From the NCBI GenBank assembly GCA_949752735.1, contig OX457036.1, positions 86,944,987 through 87,008,986 of the forward strand: a stretch of DNA of 64,000 bases, in the 5' to 3' direction. Numbering within the stretch: the first letter of the stretch is position 1; the number at the start of each line of letters is the position of its first letter. The notes under the pieces are model-generated. The model made no database searches and was not told the origin of the DNA. It was given only the letters and a program-made list of their open reading frames with translations. The translations under genes and the position numbers were made by a program. Source of the DNA: Lumbricus terrestris. Lineage: Eukaryota > Annelida > Clitellata > Crassiclitellata > Lumbricidae. Positions 44,977 through 57,589 of this stretch are shown here, in pieces.

Positions 44977-45747
44977 GGCCAAAAAAAAATAATGTTGTGT
45001 TTCCGGTAACCCGACCGACCCTCTTTTATTGCCGCGACTCAAATAATTTTGTAAAAAAATTTTATTGAAAAAAAATTTTATGAAAAAAAAATTTTATGAC
45101 AAAAATTTTTTTTATTAAATTTTTTTTTGACATAATACGGTGACATTGCCTCCCGTATAGAGTTGGATCTTAGGCAAAAAATGTTGTGTTCCCGGTAACC
45201 CAACCGACTCACTTTTATTGCAGCGACTCGGAAAATTTTGCGTAAATTTTTTATTTACATTGACATTGCCTTGGAGTTTCACGCCTGCCTAACTACTTCC
45301 TGGTTGCCAGTCTTGAGAAACCTCTAGCCTTATTATTCTCACTTGAGTCACCTCTAACGGTGACTAGGGAAAATAAATCTAGCAACCTCTAGGTGTAACT
45401 AGTCACTGGCTCGATCAGTCTGGAACGACCCCTAGCAGTGATGTTTTGTTCGCGCTCATCTTCCCATTCCCTTCCCACTTTATCTTACCAGAAAGGATGT
45501 CAACAAAATAAAATTAATAGAATTGTTTTCTAGAGCAATTTTAGGTACAGGGAAATAGGCAGTTTATACTTGCTTAGAACACGTACTTTTTGCAGCGTGT
45601 ATCTATATGCAAAAAAGAGTATTTCGGTATAATTTTTCGTATAGTCACTGTATAAAAATATTTTACCAAAATAAAAATATTTTTCGACCTACCTACCCAA
45701 TTTTTTTTAGCTCTGTTACCGGAAACACAGCATTATTTTTTTTGGCC
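44977..45747 (+). mobile_element. Harbinger-like MITE, copy 3 (771 bp, uninterrupted)
   Basis: Ends GGCCAAAAAAAAATAATG / CATTATTTTTTTTGGCC between TAA duplications (44974-44976, 45748-45750). The terminal inverted repeat reaches TTTCCGGTAAC. It serves as the empty-site reference for copies 2 and 4. Confidence 0.92.
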
Positions 45748-48111
45748 TAACTAAGATTCCTCCTTCTTATAGTCATGTTTTTCATCATATAATAATAAGG
45801 TTAGTTCAGGCATTTAACTCTCAACCTAACCTCTTCCCATCTACATCTGATGACTTCGGAGTTATATTAAAGCAGATGATGCTTGAAGTGCCTGAAACCA
45901 ACTTTCAGCCTATGGGAATGTGGTTGTAAGTCACATGGACTTCTCACAACTGTGGAAACATTGTGAAGCTGACCTGGAACAGGGTGGAGCTACTATGCTG
46001 ACTGAGATGAGACAGTGAGCTGCTAATTAACTCCAGTCTTTGTTTTTTCCCTTTTATTTGTTGCTGAGCGCCACCAGATATAATCTGTGTATTTATAGAT
46101 CTTGTCTATGACATGTGTATCTAGTTACTATAATGTAGCCAACATGTTGTGTGTCTTGTGTGTATATATATAATGCATAAGAATGTATTATGTGTAATAA
46201 GATATTTATGTAATCCATAGATGCTATATATTTTTTACTATTGCAAGTTTTGTGGATCCCTGTTCATGATTGTTTAATGGAGCCATCCATTCCAATGGCA
46301 GCTCAAAGGATGAAGATTTGGAAATGAATTCTTCCTTTACATTCTTCCACAGACCTATCAGCGTACAATTTACAAATTATTATGGTTATATTATTATTAT
46401 GCCTTTATGTTTTATTGTGTGAATATACTGTTCTATTATTTAGTATGCATCCAGACTGCATAATTATAGGGAGAAGTCTGTGTTGTGGACTGTGTCCTGC
46501 AGATGTGAGACTGGAGAGACCACCAGCCTTGCACTGGAACAATTATCCCCCTCCCCCACTTCATTGGTTATACTTAGATGTCCTTTTAAAAGGACTGCTA
46601 GTAAACTGAATGGCTTGACCTCCTAATGACCTTACTTTATTTGCTTAGATTAAATACCATTTAATATGCCTCATTACCATATAATCCCCTCACCCTATCC
46701 CAAAAGCCTACTTACTACATGAGTCCAAAATGTTACGCCTTTCAGGCTGGCAGACATTTATTATGTACCCATAATTATGTTGTTTGACCAAAGCTTTTAT
46801 GGCCTGAAGACCTGACAGTCAGACACTTGTGTGGTTGATCTGAAATATGACCATTTCATAATTATGGTTGACGGTGACAGCCCCTTCTTCTTCTTCTACA
46901 GCTTGAGGTTGCACCATTGTTGTAGGTTGAAACATGGTCTAAACATTATTAGCAGGCATTTACTACATGAACACTGTAGAGTTGAAAATCTAAGAAGAGC
47001 AGGACATTCCTTAACTTAAGCCCAGTCCTGTGAGTCAGCCATTGGTATAAAGTGCTAGCTAATATATTTTCTTGCCTGGTTTTACCAAATATTGCATATA
47101 TCTGGTGTCTTTGTTATGCCAGGCCATCTCTGTGACAGCCATGTTTGTTTCGACCACAATTAGGCCGATGCCAGTGACACCAAACTATAAACCAAATTAG
47201 AGTCGATGTCTGGTACATGGAGCATTTTTTGTAGTAACTGTAGTGTCTGTTCCCACTAGACTTTGACTTAATTAAGAGTGCATGTTGTCAGTTGGAAATC
47301 ACTTGTCCTTTGGCTGAGATTCTGACTCACCACTCGAACAGAGTGCTACGTCTAGATCTCTTAATGAAATTCACTGACCTTTCTTAAGTTTTTTGCTGAA
47401 TGAATAAGTGGCGTGCAATCAAAGTCAAGTACACTGATACTTAAAACCGGTGATTTGGTATCCGAGAAGCTCTTACAGTTTAGCTTAGGAGTTCTTTCAT
47501 GGACAGCCATTTGTACTGTTCTTCCATGAGGATAAATGGCTTGTGCACATGTATGGGTTTTCCTTGATGCAGATTAGTAGCTGGCTACTTCGTTGGCAGA
47601 TGGTGCTAGTCTAAAATATGGATAAAAGGGGGCGATGCTAATCGTCATGGCAACTGGTGTTGGAATACTTAATTGTATTGTATTTGAACATTTAAAACTT
47701 TTATATCTAAGGGAAATCTCTTTCATATTGAACTGTGTCTTTTGATATTGACTGATGCAGTGAAGCAGTGATGATGGAAAATATGGAAATTAAATTCATG
47801 ATTTCATCGCTGGATCAGTTCTTCTCAACATTTTGATTCCTTTTACTTTTTATGAAGAGCTGGCTAATATTTTCTGTAATTCTGTTCCTTCTATGACATT
47901 GAAGGAACTCAAATGGTTTCTCTTCTTTGTATGACAAAGTTATTTGATCGATGTGACTTATAATTTCGTATGATTTTTACAATTCCTGCACTGAATGACA
48001 TTTCACCAGAAGCAGATGACATGTCCAAGACCAGACAACATGCAAGCATTCTCATTGGCCATGGCGCGTGGGCAGGATTCTTGCACTGGAAAGCTGGCGG
48101 TCTGATGTATG

Positions 48112-48135
48112 GATGGATGGATGGATGGATATATA
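48112..48135 (+). repeat. (GGAT)n microsatellite
   Basis: ATGGATGGATGGATGGAT, about six units. Confidence 0.85.
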
Positions 48136-49271
48136 GTCCAGAAGCACGGAAGATAAAGCAAATGGTGTGGCAGTCGCATTAGTAGTAGTTGTGGAAAAGC
48201 CCTTGTGGCTGATTTGCTTAATGCCAGAGAAGCATTACTGAGATATTTTATGTTGGGAATGGGAGCCAGACTGCGTTCGTTTTATCGCGTTGCCAGATCC
48301 GGACCGGAAATAGCCAGCGTCTTATTTTCCTTCCTTCTAGCATTTCTATGAATGTCTTCCCTGGTTGTCTTCCATGCTTAGCATCTTGGTTGTCGGACAA
48401 GTGGACACTTTACTCTGCATTGATTATACTTGCCTGTCTGTCTGTCTGCTTGCGTTTTTGTCTGGTATGTGTGCCTGTCTGTCTATGGTTTTCCTGCTAC
48501 AGCCATTATGCCTGTCTGTCTAACTGATTGCCCTCTATCTGTTGCCCTCTGACTAGACTGAGCTATCTGGACCCTTCTGGGAACGTCTGTTGTCTGACAT
48601 TCATGTGAAAATCAACCCATAAGACAGGAGTTACGACTGTGTGGTGCTGCATGCATCACTTACATTCGGGTTTATCTGTTGCTTTCGTCTCTAGGTAGCA
48701 ATAACTATGTGATGTGTACTTAGCAGTTTTATTTTTCTGCCTAATGATCTGCATTTTTGTGCCTTCTTTCGCTTCCTATTTCAGCAACGGTGATTAAATA
48801 AACATAAGTCTAGCTTGCTGAGATCGACACATAGACAGAAAGTGGTTTCAACACAGTGTTTATGCATCGGAGCAGGATGAGCTGATCATGATCATCATCC
48901 ATCCTAAGTGAAGCTATAAAAACTTGCGGACACATTGGAATTCAATTATCTTGCCATACTAAACTCTGTTGACGTAGCAGCGCTCAGCCTTTTTGTCTAC
49001 AGATTTTTATGCTGTTTTGCAGCTGAGATGCTACTTCAGCCATAAAACAGACATCAGCCGTACATAAAAAGTGTTATGTAAATGTCAACACACATACTTG
49101 CTCTTAAGTATTCAATGCAATCTCATTTGATTTCTTATGAACAGTTTTATCTTTGGTATCACTAACTGGTAGTAAGTCAGCATACAGCAATCAGATCAGC
49201 TTGTTTCTATGTCTTTGAGAGATTCTTGGTAGGATCTTCATTCTTCACAGATATCATACCTTAAATACCTT

Positions 49272-49492
49272 GTGGGGCACGATGGTGTAGTGGGTGTGTT
49301 CATCGCCATGCAGTCAAAGGGTTGCAGGTTTGAATCTACCTCAAGTCACTGCGTAGGGACCTTGGGCAAGTCCTTCACTCGCAAGTGCTCAGCGCTTCGG
49401 CGTGAAACTCCGATGCAGTGTCCGCTCTGTAGTCAGGAGCACCTCTGAGTAGAGACCTTGAAGGGGCGCTATATAACAAGCGCACATACAAA
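49272..49492 (+). repeat. tRNA-derived SINE, full length
   Basis: Head GGGGCACGATGGTGTAGTGG, degraded B box GGTTTGAATCTACC, intact body (GGGACCTTGGGCAAGTCC) and tail CCTTGAAGGGGCGCTATATA. It ends about 200 bp before integrin exon 3. Confidence 0.92.
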
Positions 49493-49690
49493 CATACAAG
49501 TATATAGCCCTGTGGACAATGAATATACATGCATATCTTTCTGGCCAGCTACTTGTAAACGCCTCTCACCTATAAGTTCCAAAGGTGTTCACCTTTTTTT
49601 CTGGGTGTATAATTGGGTGAATATAATGAGTGAATCTGTGCGATATAGAGTCTAAGGAACTCTAGACCTCCTGCTGTCTGTTGATTACAG

Positions 49691-49773
49691 AGCCACGTGC
49701 TGATGAAGACAAGGATGACCAATGGATGGGCGTTTCTGTATCAAGCCAAGGCACTGAGGATGGAAAAGCATTG
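49691..49773 (+). CDS. Integrin alpha, exon 3
   Basis: An 83-nt exon, acceptor GTTGATTACAG and donor GTAAGT. It encodes PRADEDKDDQWMGVSVSSQG then TEDGKAL. DQWMGV-x-V-x-SQG is highly characteristic of laminin-binding alpha chains (alpha6/alpha7 have QWMGVTVQSQG), and the acidic stretch before it is usual. It ends in phase 0. At 83 bp inside 37 kb of intron it is easily missed by ORF-based methods. Confidence 0.92.
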
Positions 49774-50575
49774 GTAAGTCTAATTCCTTAACTCTTTTGT
49801 TTATATTGTGTCATGGAGCAACAATGTATAACTGTAGGGAGGGAATACTTGTTGAACTTCATGTTCCAGAACTGTATATGTCAAAAGCTTCAGAAAGTAG
49901 GTCTCACATTATGTGGCTACTACCAACTAACACATTTGTGGTATATTTAGTTGAATTTACTTGTGTTTTATTATATTTTTAAAATAATAGTGATAACAAT
50001 AACTTATATGTTACTGGGCATATGTACTTACAAGTTAGTAGACTGTGTTAAGGATGCCTGAACTTTTTCAGAGACGTATAAAATCTGATCTGTATGCAGA
50101 GCTAATATTTAGCTTCTCCAAATTACTCCTTGCTGTTTGATGTTAGATTTGATTGAGTGCTACCATAAGCTAGTTCATTCACAGTCAGTGATGCTGAAAC
50201 AGAAAAAATCCAATTGGCAGTTTCTTGCAGAAGTGTCTATGTTATATATAGCAACTGAACGAATGGAGTCTTATTGAAATATGATGCCTGACTTATAATG
50301 TTGTGTTAAGATTGGAGAATAAATGAAGCATCTGCAGTTTATGATTGTGCTGGTCGTTAAGATGATCAGGTTTCCAAGCTGTGAAGAGTAGACCAAGAAT
50401 ATCTGGATATTAATTATACAGGAACCGGTGGATATTATGCACTGATCATTTGTTGGCTATTTTGATTAAGATACATCCATTCCAAATATTCCAGTATGCT
50501 GTTTCTGAATTGAATCAAAATACTCAAATATAAGAACACATAGATATGAAATACCAAGAATCCAGGTATTCAAAC

Positions 50576-50640
50576 ATGGTGCCTCTGAGTAGTTTTTTGA
50601 AGGGGCACTATATAAATTCATAGAATGAACGAATGAATTC
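50576..50640 (+). repeat. SINE/LINE 3' tail fragment
   Basis: GGTGCCTCTGAGTAG, then GAAGGGGCACTATATAAATT and GAATGAACGAATGAAT. Confidence 0.75.
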
Positions 50641-51245
50641 CAGATTATTGTGAGTTTATTTCCAGGTGGCATAGAACATGCTTAAGTCTGGGCTTCATGT
50701 CTTTCCACTGGTAAACTTGTCTATTGATGGATACATTGGTTATGGCCTCCATGCTGAGATTGATCAACGTGTCCAGTTGTTACCCTAAAACTGTAGGAAA
50801 TCTGGAGAATACTGAAGAAATAACAGATGAATGTCTATTGCCATAAATGATAAACTTAGTTGCTCAGAATGAGGGAGAGATATGAACTTGGCTGACATAG
50901 ACAATTGATGCCTATAGGCTGTTTAAGAAGTCATGGCCTCAACTTTGGAGAAAGGGAGTGTCTTGGGACCAGAACATCATACATCTTAATTATAGTCTAT
51001 CAAGGTTTCTTGATGGTTTCTTTGACTTTAAGCTAGTCCCCCAATTGCTCTCTGAAAGTCAATAAAGATATCCTGGCTTTTCTGGCATGGCATCCTGGCT
51101 TCTCTGGCATGGCTTACAAGAGTCTACTGAGTATAAACCAAGCTGTGTGATGTTATCCAGAACAAGCAGATCTAAGTTGCTTCCGCCAAGCATCTCTTGC
51201 TCTTGAAAGTGAGTTCACGCTGGACACAGTTTACTGGTTCTGAGT

Positions 51246-51320
51246 AGGCCACCAGTTCTGTTACCTGTTTCTTTTACCAGTTCTGCCACCAGTTCTGTTA
51301 CCTGTTTCTTTTACCTTTGT
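51246..51320 (+). repeat. Tandem duplication of about 37 bp
   Basis: CCACCAGTTCTGTTACCTG followed by TTTCTTTTACC occurs twice in succession. A similar mini-duplication (TCCTGGCTT...TCTGGCATGG) is at 51070-51112. Confidence 0.85.
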
Positions 51321-53811
51321 GATATTATGATTGACCTTTGACTCTGTAGTCATTGAGGCTTCTCTGCGAGTGATTAAAAAATTTATTTCCCATCAGCAAA
51401 TGTAAATAACTTGGTTTAACTTTGGTAAACATTTATAGACTTTAAATCAGTGGTTGAGAGACAATTAAGAGAGCTCAGTTCCATGCTCATTTTTCGGCTG
51501 ATTCTACATTGAGGTGAAATTCAATATGAAGCAACTCCATACATATTGTAATGTTTATCATTTTGGTTCAACGAGTTGTGGTGATGAACATGAATGGTCA
51601 CTTTCAAGTATATTTTGGTCTTTTGCCTGGGTAGATTTTCAGCCACCGAGACTACTGTAAACGCTGTGACTGTTGTGAATGTGCGCTAAATGGATTGGAG
51701 TTCGACTGTGCTTCTACGAATTGCATTATTTACTGCAATTTATCTGGAAGCCTCCATTGATTGATGCCATGCGCATTATTAATGACGATGGCACTACAGA
51801 AGTAATTACATTACAGAAGTAATTGGATTCGATTACATTAGATTAGGTAATGCTATTAGGTGTCTCAATTCCTGGAAAGCACTTACCGAGCATTGCTTTT
51901 TGCATTTACGCAACAAGAATATATACTGACAGGTTTTTTGTACGAAGAGACTTTGGTAAATTGTGATTTTTGAAATCGTGGTTGTTGGCCATGAGAACAT
52001 CTTCCTGTGAAGCTTTTCTGCACTTTGGTCCAGCAGACTCAGACCATCTGCTGTGGCTTCCAAAGCTGCTTAAATATTGTCTCACTGTCCATCACCTACA
52101 TTATCCCTTTCCAACCCATTGCATCTGTTTAGCAATTAATCACACACTCTTGTTGTTCACACTGTGGATGCCTATTCGGATCAACTATCACTTGACCTGC
52201 TTTCCTCCTGGATGGCATTGCATGAAGTTCCTTGTTGATCGCAAGCCTAAAAAGCAGAAGTCAGTTCTTATCAAGTTTATTCGGGTATACTGGTGCATGT
52301 TAAGTAGTTGTTGCATCTGGGATTTTTTATCTTATCAGACTTATTTTCGTAGTGTGTATCTGGTCGGAACCACAAGCTGCTTACATAGCAGCACCCAATC
52401 AGGTGATATAAAAATTAGTAGTAGTCTGCTATAGAGCATGTGCCTAGTCTGGATACAGTTACATGAACTGCATTTTGAACTGTGGTTGTAAAGGAACGTT
52501 TCAATATATTATCCTTCGAGGTACACTTTAGCTGACAGCACAAAGATATTTGAACAAAATGGTATTTTGTGTGCTGTTGCCATTGAGGCCAAGAGAGGCC
52601 AAGAATTCCTTGATGCAGGTCACAGGGTTGCATGTGTGTTAAAGGGTAAGATGTACAATTGTACTTGATATCATGATGACTGATGACAGTAATAGATGCA
52701 CATTTTCAAGAGTAGACCTATCGTGACTCGGTGAAGAAGAAAGATTAATACGACAGACTTTGTTCATTCAATAACAAAATGTCATGACAATGAAATGCCG
52801 ACATTTGCAAAGCATATCAATGCGTGGGACAGACACTGTATTGTCAGCCAGTGTGAGTCTCTGTGGGGATTGGAAAAAATGGTTTGCTACTTACAGTACC
52901 ATCTTCTTCTCTTCTCCAAGCCACATCAAATGTCTGATGGCACCAATCACTAGGTGGCCTTTCTCTTCGGTGTTGTAATGAAGTGCCATCTAGTGTCAGT
53001 GCCAGGCAACTGTTATCATTACATGGAATTAGTGGGCTAAGGTTTTCATTTGATTTGAGATATCATCAATGAAGAGTAAACTCTGCACAGCAGAATCACT
53101 TCCTTTGGTGGAAATTCATGACTGTACATATCATGCGAAAATAGCGGCCAAATATATATATATATATATACAGTGGCAGCCGATGTGAAATCCATAATTT
53201 TGTGCCTGTCCCAGTGGTATACGAGATTTATGTTTGTTTACTCTTAGTCGATAAACATTAGGGTGGCGGCGTGGTTTGTTTTCTTTAAGCAGATTTCCAC
53301 GCTTGGCTATGAAGCTGGCCTGTCTCACTTTGTCCTCATCCTGATCTATTGACTGGAATTATGTCCGTATTGATCCGGTGGTGTATGAGCGGATGTGCTT
53401 ATGGATCGGTATTGCACAGAAATGGGGAATGCAGTGATTGCTATAGTTGCGGTTCTAAGCCAATTTCAAGCTCTTTGACTGCTTCTCTGCATCTGTCGTT
53501 TATGCTTGAATTGGCTTTCCATACTGCGTGGTAGGTCTAGCAGTATTACTTTTGCTTTGATATTATTATTATTATGGAAAACAGAGATGGAAATGAAATT
53601 AGTGATTGAACTGTGGATATGGGAGAGCATAATCACCAAATTAGTCTGTATTGGCCGCTATGTAGAATGTGTTTACAGGTCTCAATGCGGGCCCAACCCT
53701 TATGGACACCATTGGACAGGTTATTTTCACAGCACAGCACCAACTGCTTGGATGACAGGGCTATTTTTGTTATATGTAGACTTGTTATATATGGGTGTGT
53801 TATAGAAATTA

Positions 53812-55327
53812 GGCCGAAAAAAAATAATGTTGTGTTTCCGGTAACCCGACCGACCCTCTTTTATTGCCGCGACTCAAATAATTTTGTAAAATATTTTTAT
53901 TTAAAAAAAATTTTTATTAAAAAAAAATATTTTAACAAAAAATTTTGTTTTTAAAATTTTTTATTGACGTAATACAGTGACATTGCCTTCCGTATAGAGT
54001 TGGATCTTAGGCCAAAAAACTAATGTTGTGTTTCCAGTAACCCGACCAACTCACTTTTATTGCCGCAACTCGGAAAATTTTGTGGAAATTTTTTATTTAC
54101 ACTGACATTGCCTCCCGTATATGAGATGCACAATTGGAACATCATAATTATAGCCTTCACTAAGCCAGGCGACGATCGTAAGCAGTCGTCTTTCAAGGTA
54201 TATAATGATCTGTTAATTAGAGCAATCAATAGTTTCCCACGGTCAGTTTGACAAAGCAGGCGGTTGTGGGGTGGATGGGAGGGGGGAGAGTAATAGATCT
54301 GAAAGGAGGGTTTTCTCATGGTAGCTCTTTGCAGGCATTGAGTACAGGGCCATCTAGCCTGTAGCACATGATGGCTATACACAGCCTGCTGCAAGTTTAT
54401 AGTTTAACTTGCTGTTTTTCCGTCCTATGACAGTCCATTTTTGCTCACTTTATTCTAGCTGACCAGGCTCTCTTGTGATCACTATGCCCTCCTTTGCTCT
54501 GCCTATTTCTGCTCTCTTTTGCTCACTGTGCTCTTGTGTTTACTGTGCCTTTTTGTGCTCAGGGTGCTCTGTTCTTCTAACTCTGCTCTCTTCTGCTCAC
54601 TGAGTAGTTCCCTTTTATTTCGAGCACCCTTTGGTGAAGAATTTAACATTCATTCATTCAAGAATTTATATAGCACCTTTTCAAGTTAACTTCTCAGAGG
54701 GGCTCCCGACTCTAGCATGGCCAAAAAGAACATTTTTCAAATGAATAGAATGTTTCATTTTATTTTATTGATCTCTCGATTTCTGTAGCGCCTCTTCAAG
54801 CTATCTACTCAGAAGCGCTCCCGACTACAGCGTGGACACTGCATTAGAGTTTCACTCCTGACTAACTACTTCCTGGCTGCCAGTCTTGAGAAACCTCTAG
54901 CCTTATCATTCTCACTTGAGCCACCTCTAACGGTGATTAGGGAAAATAAATCTAGCAACCTCTAGGTGTAACTATAGTCACTGGCTCGGCCAATCTGGAA
55001 CGACCCCTAGCAGTGATGTTCTGTTTGCACTCATCTTCCCCTTCCCTTCCCACTTTATATTACCAGAAAAGATGTCAAAATAAAATTAATAGAATTGTTT
55101 TCTAGGGCAGTTTTAGGTGCAGACAGTCAGGAAATAGGCAGTTTATACTTGCTTAGAACACGTACTTTGTTGCAGCATGTACCTTTATGCAAAAAAGAGT
55201 AGTGGGTATAATTTTTCGGACAGTCACTGTATAAAAATATTTTACCAAAATAAAAATATTTTCCGACCTACCTACCCAATTTTTTTTAGCTCTGTTACCG
55301 GAAACACAGCATTATTTTTTTTGGGCC
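53812..55327 (+). mobile_element. Harbinger-like MITE, copy 4, interrupted
   Basis: Ends GGCCGAAAAAAAATAATG / CATTATTTTTTTTGGGCC between TTA duplications (53809-53811, 55328-55330), again TWA. Sequence collinear with copy 3 stops near 54113 and resumes near 54845, so about 730 bp of foreign sequence is inserted without evident loss. Confidence 0.85.
54114..54844. repeat. Insert in MITE copy 4 with two SINE tails
   Basis: Contains a degenerate TGCTCTCTTCTGCTCACTG repeat (54430-54605), then two minus-strand SINE/LINE tails (54652-54715 and 54767-54855). The right junction falls inside a phrase shared by SINE and MITE (TTAGAGTTTCAC). Confidence 0.7.
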
Positions 55328-57514
55328 TTACTAAACCTGTACTTAGCTGAATTATACTGTTGGGTTGCCATTGGAGTGGTGGTAGTTGGAACTGTATTAC
55401 TTATTGACTGATTATAGTTGTGCTGTGCACTGGCACACATCCCTTTGTCTATGCAGTAGACCTGAAATGTTTTCTGGTCTCTCTTTGTGACATTAATGCT
55501 GCATGTGGCTATATATGAATTTTATTTAGACTCTTAGAGATGCACTTTTCCAGCTATCTTATGACCACATATTGAGCACCTCTGAGAGACGCTTAAGTGA
55601 CCCTGCTTTATTTAATGTCTTATTACACTACAGTACATTAGTTATACTAATAATTTCTGCAGTGGATCGCCTATAGGATTTCTGCATTGGCCTGGCACTG
55701 CATGGAGCATCTGACTCACATGTACCTGCGGGAGCTCTGCTGTCCAACCTCTGGTTCCAGCAGTGATCTGCTCTCTGGTTGGCTGATCATGCGGAACTCT
55801 TAGTCCCTCACTACTGGAGTATTATTCTGCAGCCACACTCTTTGACACTCTTTCTCTGTGGCCAGCTGACCCTAGAACCTGGAATGGGCTTCCTGCTGTG
55901 CTATGCCTTGTGCCTATCTGGTGATTAGCGTTTCTCACATACACAGTTCAATCACACCGCTATGTTGCTTTCGAACTTAAAAACTTACCTAGAAGGTGTG
56001 CTATATGAAAAAACCTCAATAACAACTTGCGCATTCTAATTCTTCTTCATATAAATCGTCTTATAATAATTTTGCAGTCTGAATTCATACAGAAGTCTGT
56101 TCCCATTCTGTGCTCTGACTTGCGCCTGTCTGAAAATCCTGGGACTTGATGATCAATGTGTATTATTCTGTGTATCAGTCTTCCATGCTTATCTGATTCC
56201 ACAGCACAGCTAACCGAAGATGATAAGAATCGGAAAGGAGGCGCCAACATTCTAACTACTAAAGGATATAAATTCCTGTAATGAAGCATACTGAAGATTT
56301 GGTTTCCCTCGCCCCTCTCGACTTCCTCAGTTATTTGGACAAACTCCACCCTTTCAAAATTTGTTTTTATTGGCCGGCCTTTGTGCTGTTTAATTATTTA
56401 ACTGGTTCTGCTGTGCGTGCTTTTACACAGCATGTCTGGCCTGGTTGTAAGTATTGTATGGAAATCATTTGTTGGTGTTATGGATTCGTGTGTGATGGAT
56501 TTGTTAAAGTTCACACTAGGACTGTGATTAACTCAGGGGACGGTATGAACAATCTGTTTAGTATTATGGCGAAATGCATTGTGAGTTAATTGAGTGCTGG
56601 TCAATAAGTGATTTTTTGTGGTGTTACTTACTTAAGACATACAGGTTTGGCCCTTTTTAAGGTTTACAAGTCAATTTTAAGTGCAGTTGTTATGTACTCT
56701 ATATATATTTTTTGCATCGTGTCATTTTAGTTATTGCTAGTTATATTAGTATCGCTATTGCTTGAGTTTTTAGTTCCAGGTTTAGTAATAATAGTTAGAG
56801 CTGCTAGTAGTTTTAGTTGTAGGTATAGTTGTTTAAATTTCCTGTTCGAATATTGTTTACATAGCTTTGAGTTCATTATTGTTAAAAATATTTACTTTTT
56901 AAAAAGAGTTTCAAGGTGCATTTGCACTTTTAATGGTCATTATAAGCAGATGTGATTCAGTTCCAAGTTAAGATCCAAGATTAAAAATCATCTCCATGCA
57001 CTGTATATATTCATATGAAATGTATGGTCAAAAACCTTTGCTGTAGGTCTGGTGAACCAACATCTACCCTAGCACTATAGGTCTGGGGTGTTTTAATATC
57101 CAAAAATTCTATAGCTAACATACCTACACTGATGTAATATGAACTGGAAAGTTCAGAATTTTTTATCCATAAGTCTGCCAAATTTTCAGAACCAATTTGC
57201 ATCAAAATGAGCCCAAATTTGGATAACTATTTTTGCCGCCCATAAATAAATTGCCAAAAATATGGACTGGATGATGAGATTTGAACCATTACGTTAAGCA
57301 CTGTTTTTAGCATGTTTTTAGGCATAAGCGTTTCTCTTGCCTGGTTTAGCCCTTTATCGACCAAAGTGTATAAAATGGTATAGGATGGTTATTGTCATAG
57401 ATGTAACCATTGCCATTAGTGTTTTTTGTTTAAGACATTTGCTTATTCTCTGAAGCACTTAAAGTTCTGTCGGATATATTTCAAAATATCATTATTAATT
57501 TGGATTTTCTTTAA

Positions 57515-57589
57515 CCCATTCCCGCCGGAATTTTTCCGATACCTATTGGGTTTATCGGGTCGCTAGCGACCCGATCCGGCGGGAACGGG
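57515..57589. mobile_element. 75-bp piggyBac-like miniature element
   Basis: Flanked by TTAA on both sides (57511-57514, 57590-57593). Ends CCCATTCCCGCCGGA / TCCGGCGGGAACGGG, and the centre is the perfect palindrome CGGGTCGCTAGCGACCCG. TTAA targets and CCC...GGG ends fit piggyBac-type elements; far too small to encode anything. Confidence 0.72.

Larger units (their letters stand above)
24053..49690 (+). other. Integrin intron 2 (25.6 kb)
   Basis: Holds a hAT (25616-27185), a nested Harbinger-like MITE (28746-30729), a second MITE (44977-45747), a TA-flanked element (42326-44449), the repeat copy at 36262, SINE copies at 33650, 41340 and 49272, and microsatellites. I find nothing recognisable in 24510-25600, 27960-28740, 30733-31050, 31275-33470, 34545-36260, 36740-39930, 39995-41330 and 45751-49270. 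Confidence 0.85.

Noticed and set aside
49272..49345. Functional tRNA genes at SINE heads (also 620-818, 2478, 14903, 17341, 19076, 20420, 24430, 27890)
   Set aside because: A/B-box-like sequences are present but stems are incomplete, no anticodon arm is convincing, and most are followed by a SINE body and tail.
51970..52434. 154-codon open frame, the longest in the window
   Set aside because: No recognisable domain, biased toward Leu/His/Cys as in random T-rich sequence, lies within integrin intron 3 and has no splice or promoter support.
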